The translations under genes were made by a program, and so were the position numbers. This document shows positions 17,705-25,223 of a stretch of 47,080 bases of DNA, one piece after another. The DNA comes from Bacillota bacterium (GTDB lineage Bacteria > Bacillota > Clostridia > Lachnospirales > Lachnospiraceae). The notes below the pieces were generated by a model. That model saw nothing but the letters and a program-made list of their open reading frames with translations. It was not told the DNA's origin and ran no database searches. Where the stretch lies: contig JAEZKL010000088.1 of assembly GCA_023415475.1 (NCBI GenBank), positions 1 to 47,080 of the forward strand, given 5' to 3'. The stretch's first letter is position 1. Every line of letters starts with the position of its first letter.

Positions 17705-18283
17705 TTAACTTAGAATTTCGATCTGCCTACTCTTTCGATAATCACCTGCAAGTATTCCATAGTATGCTACATCGCAGATACCAGTATTGTTTTTATCTGC
17801 TTTTCTATGTATTCCTTCCAGTTCAAAACCGCATTTTCTCATAACCTTTCCGGAATTAGGATTATTTGTATCATGCCGTGCTTCAATCCGGTTAGCATTT
17901 ACCTCTTCAAAGAAGAAATGAACTATTGCTAAGAGAGCCTCACTGGCGATGCCTAAATTCCAAAATTGACGACCGATACAATAACCCACCTCAACCGCTT
18001 CTATTACATCATTCTTATGAACAACACTAATGCTGCCGATAGCCTCGTGTGCCGCCTTCCATTCGATGCACCATTGATAATAATCATCCTTCACATATTC
18101 CGACGTCCAGCTTTGGATTACTTTATTCGTTATGTCAATATTAGGATGTGTTGGCCAGGTAAGAAATTTAGTAACTTCACTGTCACTAGCCCAATTACGA
18201 TACATAGCAGGCGCATCTTCTAAGGAAAATGGTCTAAGAATCAACCTATTTGTTTCAACTACCTTCGTTCCTATATGCTTCAT
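17705..18283 (-). CDS. GNAT-family N-acetyltransferase (RimJ/RimL-like)
   Basis: The 192-residue protein begins with TNRLILRPFSLEDAPAMYRNW, the typical opening of RimJ/RimL-type acetyltransferases. It has the acetyl-CoA region VEVGYCIGRQFWNLGIASEALLAI and the C-terminal NPNSGKVMRKCGFELEGIHRKA. The family moves an acetyl group from acetyl-CoA to an amine, often a protein N-terminus or a drug; the substrate is not known here. AAGGG precedes the ATG by about eight bases. It lies between adhE and the chromosome partition genes and shows no sign of belonging to either. Confidence 0.88.
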   Translation of the reverse strand: MKHIGTKVVETNRLILRPFSLEDAPAMYRNWASDSEVTKFLTWPTHPNIDITNKVIQSWTSEYVKDDYYQWCIEWKAAHEAIGSISVVHKNDVIEAVEVGYCIGRQFWNLGIASEALLAIVHFFFEEVNANRIEARHDTNNPNSGKVMRKCGFELEGIHRKADKNNTGICDVAYYGILAGDYRKSRQIEILS

Positions 18284-18354
18284 GACAGCATCCCTTCCAC
18301 CACAGTTTTCTTATAGCTACTGCAAGCTTTATTATGGAATAATAATTCTAAGGA

Positions 18355-18867
18355 TTATTCCATAAAGTTATTACTACTCAAAGCCTGATTTAAAGCTTTT
18401 TTCTCATCTTCCGATAATTCTAAGAAGGATTCTCCTTTTATAATCTCCTTTAAATAGGTATAACAACCCTCTCTGCTGCTATGCACGGAATTCAAAAGAA
18501 CTCCGTTATTATTTTTATCTAATAATGCCAATACAAAGCTTAACTTACCGCCCATCTCTTTAAATGCATCATATTTTACAACCCCAACCTTCTGATAGGT
18601 TATAAGCAGATTTTCCTTTACCTTTGCCAGTTCTTCATTAAGAAATTTTGAATCTGCTTTTAATTGATCGATTTCAGTAAAACGGGCAATGATTTGTCCC
18701 TCCAAATTCTCACCGGTTGCCCCAGCCATAAATTTCTTATATTTCTTGTTCAGTTTTCTCTGCTTAATCGACAAAATAATAATAAACAAAAGCAGCAGTA
18801 ACGATAAAGCTGTCAGTCCAAGGATAATATAATCGCTATAGCTGATGACGATTTCTGATAAGTTCAT
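18355..18867 (-). CDS. DUF4446 family membrane protein
   Basis: The 170-residue protein has one N-terminal transmembrane helix (about 13-33), a basic stretch, a coiled-coil part (about 50-90) and a C-terminal domain with VGVVKYDAFKEMGGKLSFVLALLD, the recognisable DUF4446 core. In clostridia this family is commonly encoded beside parB, as here, 90 bases after it. A GGAGG sequence precedes the ATG. Function is unknown; the location suggests a link to chromosome segregation, cell division or sporulation, but that is inference. Confidence 0.82.
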   Translation of the reverse strand: MNLSEIVISYSDYIILGLTALSLLLLLFIIILSIKQRKLNKKYKKFMAGATGENLEGQIIARFTEIDQLKADSKFLNEELAKVKENLLITYQKVGVVKYDAFKEMGGKLSFVLALLDKNNNGVLLNSVHSSREGCYTYLKEIIKGESFLELSEDEKKALNQALSSNNFME

Positions 18868-18957
18868 AAAAATTTTCCTCCATAATGTACACCTTATTAA
18901 TTTTATTATACAATTATTTACATTTTCTTTTGCTTAATTCAATCATACAAGTATATC

Positions 18958-19833
18958 TTAATTCATTGTTTCAAACAGATCGACAATTCTTTCTAACTCC
19001 TCAGTAGAATAATATTCAATTTCGATTGATCCCTTATTATTATTTTTCTTATGTATCGAAACCTTTGTGCCTACTATACTTCTTATCTTATCTTCCAGAT
19101 TACGAAATATAAAATCGTCCTCTTGTGTAACTGCTATCTCTTTATGGGGCTTTTCATTGAGGATATGCTTAACCAGCTTCTCTGTCTCTCTTACACTAAG
19201 TTTTTCATCGAAAATTCTACATGCAGTATGGTACTGCTTATCTCCATTTTCAATGGGTATCAAAGCACGGGCATGTCCGCTTGCAATCATATCATCGATG
19301 ATCATTTGTTGAACTCTTTCATCCAGCTTTAACAATCGCATGGAATTTGTAACTGCTACACGACTTTTTGAAACACGTTCTGCCACTTCATCCTGTTTTA
19401 ATTGAAATTCCTGAATTAAACGCTGATATGTTTGTGCCTCCTCAATCGGATTTAGATCCTCTCGTTGTATATTTTCAATTAATGCAATCTCAACGATTTC
19501 TTGTGGAGTATAATCCTTTATGATAGCGGGCACTTCCTTGAGGCCAGCTATTCTGGCAGCTCTCCATCTTCTTTCACCGGCAATAATTTCATATAGACGA
19601 CCGTTCTTCTGAAGAATCAATGGCTGTATTACACCAAATTGCTTGATTGAATCAGCCAACTCTTGTAATGAATCCTCATCAAATTTCTTTCGAGGTTGCG
19701 ATTTATTCGGTTCAATATCATTAATATGTATCATTGATTCACGTGAAACATTTTCTATCTTATCTTCAACACTTTCTATCTTCTCCGGTATCATAATATC
19801 GAGACCTTTTCCAAGACCTTTTTTTACAGGCAT
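18958..19833 (-). CDS. parB: Chromosome partition protein ParB (Spo0J)
   Basis: The 291-residue protein has the ParB N-terminal CTPase domain with PRKKFDEDSLQELADSIK and the GERRWRAAR motif, the arm LIENIQREDLNPIEEA, a helix-turn-helix near VAERVSKSRVAVTNSMRLL and a C-terminal dimer domain. ParB loads at parS and slides as a CTP-dependent clamp, recruiting SMC and regulating ParA. Three perfect parS sites lie just upstream at 20971, 21275 and 21941. AGGAGG precedes the ATG. It is 36 bases after parA in the same transcript. Confidence 0.96.
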   Translation of the reverse strand: MPVKKGLGKGLDIMIPEKIESVEDKIENVSRESMIHINDIEPNKSQPRKKFDEDSLQELADSIKQFGVIQPLILQKNGRLYEIIAGERRWRAARIAGLKEVPAIIKDYTPQEIVEIALIENIQREDLNPIEEAQTYQRLIQEFQLKQDEVAERVSKSRVAVTNSMRLLKLDERVQQMIIDDMIASGHARALIPIENGDKQYHTACRIFDEKLSVRETEKLVKHILNEKPHKEIAVTQEDDFIFRNLEDKIRSIVGTKVSIHKKNNNKGSIEIEYYSTEELERIVDLFETMN

Positions 19834-19869
19834 AATATCCTCCTCTTAGTTAACTCTTAAAGTTACACA

Positions 19870-20685
19870 TTACTTCTTTCTATATTTAAGTTCAGCCACT
19901 TCATTTTTAGCATAAGCATCCGCCTCATCCTTTTCGATTACCTCCATCGCCAATTGCCGATACCCATCAGCACCTGCAGACTTTGGATCATATAGATTAA
20001 TCGGCAACCCATGGCTGGGTGCTTCGGCTAATCTGACATTCCTCGGAATAATAGTTTTGTATATGTTTTGTTTTAAATTATTCTTAACATTTTCAACGAC
20101 CTGCAAGGATAAATTTGTTCTTGCGTCATACATGGTAAATACTACACCTTCCAACTCGAGATGAGGATTCAATCTCTGTTTAACAAGATTTATTGTATGA
20201 ATCAGCTGAGTTAAGCCCTCTAAAGCATAAAACTCGCATTGAATTGGTACCAAAACCGTATCAGCTGTAGTCATTGCATTTACAGTAAGAGTATTTAAGG
20301 AAGGCGGGCAATCGATAACGATGAAATCATAATCATCACGAACCTTATCTATGTGCTTTTTTAATATGTACTCTCTGTCCTTCACACCAATCAATTCAAT
20401 CTCCGCGCCGGCTAAATTGACATTAGAAGGAAGTATATCAAGATTCTTAATGGGTGTATGTATTTTACATTCCTCTAAAGAGCATTCACCAATTATCATC
20501 TGGTAGATTGTATTTTTTAATTTGTTTTTATCAATACCGAGCCCACTTGAGGTATTCCCCTGCGGATCAATATCAATCGTTAATACTTTTCGATTTTTTT
20601 CTGCCAGGCATGCAGACAGATTGATAGCAGTGGTCGTCTTTCCGACACCGCCTTTTTGATTCGCAATCGCAATTATCCTTGCCAT
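19870..20685 (-). CDS. parA: Chromosome partition ATPase ParA (Soj)
   Basis: The deviant Walker A motif NQKGGVGKTTT, the ATPase segment DFIVIDCPPSLNTLT and the C-terminal IPRNVRLAEAPSHG are those of Soj-type ParA. The ATPase works with ParB in origin segregation and modulates DnaA. I chose the ATG at 20685 (271 residues, MARIIAIANQ), the usual family start; a GTG three codons before is in frame but its Shine-Dalgarno bases would be adjacent to it. No noc gene accompanies the pair, unlike Bacillus. Confidence 0.96.
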   Translation of the reverse strand: MARIIAIANQKGGVGKTTTAINLSACLAEKNRKVLTIDIDPQGNTSSGLGIDKNKLKNTIYQMIIGECSLEECKIHTPIKNLDILPSNVNLAGAEIELIGVKDREYILKKHIDKVRDDYDFIVIDCPPSLNTLTVNAMTTADTVLVPIQCEFYALEGLTQLIHTINLVKQRLNPHLELEGVVFTMYDARTNLSLQVVENVKNNLKQNIYKTIIPRNVRLAEAPSHGLPINLYDPKSAGADGYRQLAMEVIEKDEADAYAKNEVAELKYRKK

Positions 20686-20970
20686 AAACTCCACCCTTCC
20701 AATTACATATTATAATTCACCAAACTTTATTACATCAGTCTACATAAGCCATATTATATCATCTTTCGAATATTATATCTATACTATTTTACTTGTTTTT
20801 TCCTTATATCTATATATAATTTGTAGAATTAAGCATATAACATGCCTGTTTATATATAAACACCTGTTTATTTAATATCTGTTCGATTGATTTCATACAT
20901 TACAATTGTATTAATTAGCAAAATGATTTATTCATCCAATTGCCCATAAGGGCTTAATAAGCATATACGA

Positions 20971-20986
20971 TGTTTCACGTGAAACA
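20971..20986. other. parS: parS site 1
   Basis: A perfect TGTTTCACGTGAAACA, the 16-bp Spo0J/ParB binding palindrome, lies 285 bases upstream of parA. Confidence 0.95.
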
Positions 20987-21274
20987 TTGACAGTAATTAT
21001 ACTTTAGTTCAATTTTTCTATTCATTCTAATACATAGTATATTTCAAGTTGTAAAGCTATATGTTCTATTTATCTTCTATACCATATAAGTAAAACACTC
21101 TTGTTCGTACTCTATTTTAAAGTATAAATAAAAATATAATAAGGATATATTAGCTTCTAAGCATTAATTATCGTCACACTGCATTATAATAATTTGAAAT
21201 AGATAGACTCATAATAACTTTTTATATTGAAATTATGTAAGTATATTAATTATATATAAATAATCGTATTCCAA

Positions 21275-21290
21275 TGTTTCACGTGAAACA
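21275..21290. other. parS: parS site 2
   Basis: A second perfect TGTTTCACGTGAAACA, 304 bases from the first. Confidence 0.95.
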
Positions 21291-21355
21291 TCAAAGAATA
21301 TTCAGTTTTAGATCAAATTAAAATTATCAGACTTGATTACAAACTTGCATGCTAA

Positions 21356-21475
21356 TCAAATGTCATTAGAATCCCATCTTTTTTCGATTTGTCCCTGTAT
21401 TTGATACATTATATTTTTGAGGCATACTAAGGCACCATTTAAATATGAATTAAACATAGGATACCCTTTGAACAT
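21356..21475 (-). CDS. Possible small protein of 39 residues
   Basis: The ATG at 21475 on the minus strand has a GGAGG eight bases upstream, and the frame MFKGYPMFNSYLNGAL continues to a TGA at 21356. The same frame is open for about 40 further codons upstream, which is long for such AT-rich DNA and could mean a decayed gene. I recognise no family. The good ribosome binding site is the only positive evidence. Confidence 0.3.
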   Translation of the reverse strand: MFKGYPMFNSYLNGALVCLKNIMYQIQGQIEKRWDSNDI

Positions 21476-21936
21476 TTCTTTTTCCTCCATGAACATAAGT
21501 GCTTTATAACATCTAGTATATATTCTTTGAATTAATTTTAGGCTGTTATTTATACTTAGGAGAACACAATATGATTCTGATACCTCTCCGTTTTATATGT
21601 ACTGATACTTTTTTTGTTTGACATGAAATCATTTATGTTAGCTATACTTTTAGAAGGTACCTCTCAAATATGGCGATAAGATCATTTTTGCATAATGAAA
21701 ATGTCCAACCAACTCGCTTATCATGTGGTTATTTGTGTTTTGCATTGCTTATTTCGTTATTGAGTGATTTGCTTTATTTAACCGGTTAAAGTCGACACGA
21801 CAGAACGCACCCTTTGCAAACCATCTATTGTAATGAACTGGAAGAAACACGGTACGCGAATTTCTCCTGTTCGCATGCGCGCTCGCATGTAAGCATGCTT
21901 ACAAATGCTAACTTTTGCTGTCGCGTAAATAAAAAA

Positions 21937-21960
21937 GGAATGTTTCACGTGAAACATTCC
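21937..21960 (-). terminator. Terminator of the degS/degU-like operon, coinciding with parS 3
   Basis: The palindrome extends beyond parS on both sides to 24 bp: the stem GGAATGTTTC closes on an ACGT loop. On the minus strand it follows the regulator stop codon by about 24 bases and is followed by TTTTTTATTT. This is a standard intrinsic terminator shape. Confidence 0.65.
21941..21956. other. parS: parS site 3
   Basis: A third perfect TGTTTCACGTGAAACA, forming the centre of the terminator-like hairpin at 21937-21960. Confidence 0.95.
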
Positions 21961-21984
21961 TCAATCTATTCTTCTTATAATCGG

Positions 21985-22635
21985 TTAGAATAACTCTACC
22001 AAATTATTTCTAATTGCATAAACAGCTGCTTGCGTACGATCCGAAACATTGATCTTCTTAAAGATGTTTGATACATGATTCTTTACAGTCTTTTCGCTTA
22101 TTGCAAGCATATATGCTATCTCTTTATTAAATAATCCTTCAGCCAATAACTTCAGTACTTCAATTTCTCTCTTTGTTAATGCATCATCATCATTCGTCTG
22201 GTTATTCTTCTCTTCAAGCTTCATCTTTAGAATTGGTGTTAATTCTGGTTGAATAAAAGCTTCACCACGATTAACACAGAAAATAGCTTTTTTCAAAACA
22301 GTAGAATCAGAATCCTTTAATACATATCCATCTACACCAAGCTCGACCGCTCTCATTAAATATTCAACTTCATTATGAATCGTTAATATTAAGATTTTTA
22401 CCTTTAATCGATTCTCACGAATATATTGAAGCACCTGTAAACCATTCATAATCGGCATATTAATATCAAGAAGTAGAACATCTGTTCTGTTTTCATCCAA
22501 TAACTCAATACATTGCTTCCCGTTACTAGCTTCGGATGTTACTGCTATATCGCCATCTAATTCGAGTAATTGCTTAATACCTTCCCTTACCATTGAATGA
22601 TCATCTGCGATCATTATATTAACTGGTTTGTTCAT
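21985..22635 (-). CDS. NarL/LuxR-type response regulator (DegU-like)
   Basis: The 216-residue protein has a receiver domain with acidic DD at 11-12, the phosphoacceptor D57 in LLLDINMP and K near residue 107 (LKDSD), and a C-terminal LuxR helix-turn-helix with LTKREIEVLKLLAEGLFNKEIA and SEKTVKNHVSNIFKKI. Its length and layout are like DegU of Bacillus. It overlaps the kinase gene by 17 bases, so the two are surely made together. The target genes are not visible; there is no other obvious effector gene in the unit. A parS-containing hairpin follows as probable terminator. Confidence 0.9.
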   Translation of the reverse strand: MNKPVNIMIADDHSMVREGIKQLLELDGDIAVTSEASNGKQCIELLDENRTDVLLLDINMPIMNGLQVLQYIRENRLKVKILILTIHNEVEYLMRAVELGVDGYVLKDSDSTVLKKAIFCVNRGEAFIQPELTPILKMKLEEKNNQTNDDDALTKREIEVLKLLAEGLFNKEIAYMLAISEKTVKNHVSNIFKKINVSDRTQAAVYAIRNNLVELF

Positions 22636-23737
22636 TTTTATCCCCCTCGTAAATAGTTAGTGGTGCTGATACAGTTACTTTAGTACCATGATCCTTCTCT
22701 GATTCAATATCCACGGTACCTGATAATAAAGATATTCTTTCTTTAATAATTGATAACCCAAAGCTAGAGGAATGTCCACCACCTTCACTTTGAGTTTTAT
22801 CTATATTAAATCCACTTCCATTATCCTTAATCAATACATTTACCAAATATTCATCATAATTTATATCAATTGTTATAGTTGTAGCATTCGCATGCTTTAT
22901 TACATTGTTGCAGGCCTCCTGAATGATACGAAATAAGGTTAATTTGATTACGGGGTGTATTTCCTTCGTCTCTTCATTGGAACGAACAATTACATTAATA
23001 TTATTTAAATCCATTAGTCGGACTGCATATCTCTCTACTGTTACTGTGAGGCCAATATCATCCAACGACATCGGTTTCAAATTATAAATAATACCTCTCA
23101 TCTCATTGATGACAGTCTTTATTGTATTAGACATCGAGTTTAATTCTAGCTTAGCACGAATAGAATCAATTTCAATCAGCTTAATACACAATTCTGCTTT
23201 ATGTACAAGACTGGTAAGATTTTGTACTGTAGAATCATGTAAATCTCTTGCTATTCTTTGACGTTCAATTTCTTGGGCTTCTAATATACTTAATCCCTTA
23301 TCGTTAATTACCTTTTTATTCTCGATTAACTTATCTGAGTTTTTCTCATGCTCGGCTATAAGAACATCATAACGCTCAACTATATTGATTGCTGTCTTTA
23401 ATCCAATTATCTTCTGCTCAAATTGATTATATTCTTTGTTTAAGTCATCTATTTTTTGTCTTATCTTATCGATGGTAATGGGTAATTCCTTTTCAGTCTG
23501 GGATGACTTATATATAGGAGAGAAAAGATCAATATTATGCATCTTTGTTCTTTCTCTTTCTAGCAAGTCACTTTCATATTGTTTTAAAAGCTTCTGCTGT
23601 GCCTTTAATTGAACTTTAATAGAGTACAATTTCTCTTCATTCTCTATAATTAGCTCTCTTAATAATAAAGCAGATGACTTACTGTTATCAATTGATTCAT
23701 CCATCTTATTTTCACTGATTTCATTGCTGTCAGACAT
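22619..23737 (-). CDS. Sensor histidine kinase (DegS-like, cytoplasmic)
   Basis: The protein (372 residues from the ATG at 23737, which has GGGAG about seven bases upstream) has no membrane helix. It starts with a long coiled-coil region (about 25-175, rich in E, K, Q and I), then the HisKA_3 phosphorylation motif ERQRIARDLHDSTVQNLTSLVHKAEL and the ATPase boxes FRIIQEACNNVIKHANA and DNGSGF...GLSIIKERI. This is the arrangement of DegS, which senses intracellular signals. The frame is open to an ATG at 23806, giving 395 residues, but that lacks a good ribosome site. Its partner is the overlapping response regulator. Confidence 0.9.
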   Translation of the reverse strand: MSDSNEISENKMDESIDNSKSSALLLRELIIENEEKLYSIKVQLKAQQKLLKQYESDLLERERTKMHNIDLFSPIYKSSQTEKELPITIDKIRQKIDDLNKEYNQFEQKIIGLKTAINIVERYDVLIAEHEKNSDKLIENKKVINDKGLSILEAQEIERQRIARDLHDSTVQNLTSLVHKAELCIKLIEIDSIRAKLELNSMSNTIKTVINEMRGIIYNLKPMSLDDIGLTVTVERYAVRLMDLNNINVIVRSNEETKEIHPVIKLTLFRIIQEACNNVIKHANATTITIDINYDEYLVNVLIKDNGSGFNIDKTQSEGGGHSSSFGLSIIKERISLLSGTVDIESEKDHGTKVTVSAPLTIYEGDKNEQTS

Positions 23738-23977
23738 AATATAAGCTCCCTTTCTATGCTCAGGCAACAATCTCATACTATAAATCCCATTATGATAAAT
23801 TATCATAGAGCTATAATTTTTGAGTCACACTTTTAAGGTTAATTGAAACTATATATGCTTTCCAATACTAATCATGATAATAAAACATTACATATGGAAA
23901 TCATATATATAATTATAATATAACATAATTAACTTATTTTAAAGTATTTTCTGAAGTAAACTAATAAGTTTTACATT

Positions 23978-24448
23978 TTATGTTGTTTTTTTACATGCGG
24001 TTTTGATATCTGCCATATTAATTTCCATTATATAATATGTTAGATTTTGATTCATCAGTTCTTCACTAATAATATGGAATCCTATTTTCTCGAAAAATGC
24101 AACACTATCTGAATAAACAATACTTCTAACCACATGAATACCAGAAGTAAAAGCTTTATTTAATAGCATTCGAACTGTAAAATCTCCGTAATTTTTTTTT
24201 CTGAATTCCTTTAAGACAGCGATATGTCCTATCTCGCAGCACTTTCCGTCAAAGCTTATTCTACCGGTCGCGACAGCCTTCTTACTGTCGGACTCCTCAT
24301 ATACGATTACATGCATCGCCATATCATCTTGCCCATCAAATACAACCGGCTCCGGAAGCTTCATCTCTTCAACGAATACTTTTTTTCGTATCAAATAAAC
24401 ATCCGACAGATCATTTCCTTGTGTAAGTAACTTTCCTTGTATTAACAT
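23978..24448 (-). CDS. GNAT-family N-acetyltransferase
   Basis: The 156-residue protein has the GNAT acetyl-CoA fold: VATGRISFDGKCCEIGHIAVLKEFRKKNYG, with the beta-4/alpha-3 pyrophosphate region changed from the usual Q/RxxGxG/A to RKKNYGD, and the C-terminal FFEKIGFHIISEE. The N-terminal IRKKVFVEEMKLP is typical of the ElaA/YjcF-like group. The substrate is unknown. AGGAGG precedes the ATG. It lies 15 bases after rsmG and probably shares its transcript. Confidence 0.85.
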   Translation of the reverse strand: MLIQGKLLTQGNDLSDVYLIRKKVFVEEMKLPEPVVFDGQDDMAMHVIVYEESDSKKAVATGRISFDGKCCEIGHIAVLKEFRKKNYGDFTVRMLLNKAFTSGIHVVRSIVYSDSVAFFEKIGFHIISEELMNQNLTYYIMEINMADIKTACKKTT

Positions 24449-24463
24449 CTGAATCCTCCTGAA

Positions 24464-25192
24464 TTATAAAGGCTCTTTCGTCGGTTTACCGGCACCACGG
24501 GGATAATTTATTGGTGTCTTTTCAACCTTCTTAATCACAATTAAGGATCGTTCTATGTCTGTACCAGGTAACAGAAAGCTGTTCACTGTCTCAAGCTTAG
24601 CACCTAATAACTGAAAAGCTCTTTCAGAGGAAATAAGTTCCCCCTCTACTTTACCAGATTTATAAGAAATAAAAAATCCGCCATTATTCACATATGGAAT
24701 ACAAAATTCCGACAATGAAGATAATTTTGCAACTGCTCTTGATACACAGAGATCAAATTGCTCTCTATAAATAGAATTTTTACCATAATCCTCGGCTCTT
24801 CCATGCAGAGTGGTTATATTCTTCAGCTGTAGCTTCTCAATCACTTCCTGAAGAAAAAGCAGCCTTTTATTCAAGGAATCTAAAAGTACTACTTCCAAAT
24901 CCGGAAATGCGATTTTTAAGGGAATACCGGGAAATCCGGCACCGGTTCCAAGATCCAGGAGCTTTTGATTCTTCAGTGCAATTACCTTAACTAGACTTAA
25001 ACTATCAATAAAGTGCTTATTTATTACTTCGGAAAACTCTGTAATTGCTGTCAGATTCATTACCTTGTTTTTTTCAACCAGCATTTCATAATAATCCATA
25101 AACTGCTGCTTCTGATTATCTGATAATTCAAGGTTCAATTCCTTCAGTCCCTGCTCAAACACCTTGATCTCTGGGTAAAGCTTATAGTCCAT
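24464..25192 (-). CDS. rsmG: 16S rRNA (guanine-527-N7)-methyltransferase
   Basis: The 242-residue protein has the RsmG (GidB) signature: the SAM-binding LDLGTGAGFPGIPLKIAFP near residue 76, ITEFSEVINKHFIDSLSL before it, and FDLCVSRAVAKLSSLSEFC after. It methylates the 16S 530 loop, and its loss gives low-level streptomycin resistance in other bacteria. GGAGG precedes the ATG. It follows mnmG by 31 bases, the standard order near the origin in Firmicutes. Confidence 0.96.
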   Translation of the reverse strand: MDYKLYPEIKVFEQGLKELNLELSDNQKQQFMDYYEMLVEKNKVMNLTAITEFSEVINKHFIDSLSLVKVIALKNQKLLDLGTGAGFPGIPLKIAFPDLEVVLLDSLNKRLLFLQEVIEKLQLKNITTLHGRAEDYGKNSIYREQFDLCVSRAVAKLSSLSEFCIPYVNNGGFFISYKSGKVEGELISSERAFQLLGAKLETVNSFLLPGTDIERSLIVIKKVEKTPINYPRGAGKPTKEPL

Positions 25193-25223
25193 ACTTTGCC
25201 TCCATCATTTGATATAATGCTTA

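Larger units (their letters stand above)
20686..21984. other. Gene-poor AT-rich parS region
   Basis: About 1.3 kb without a convincing gene. It holds three perfect parS sites, a possible 39-residue ORF (21356-21475), the 14-bp palindrome TTTAACCGGTTAAA at 21777, the 16-bp palindrome TGTAAGCATGCTTACA at 21888 and a locally GC-richer stretch of about 21790-21930. The likely role is as a centromere-like region. Confidence 0.6.
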
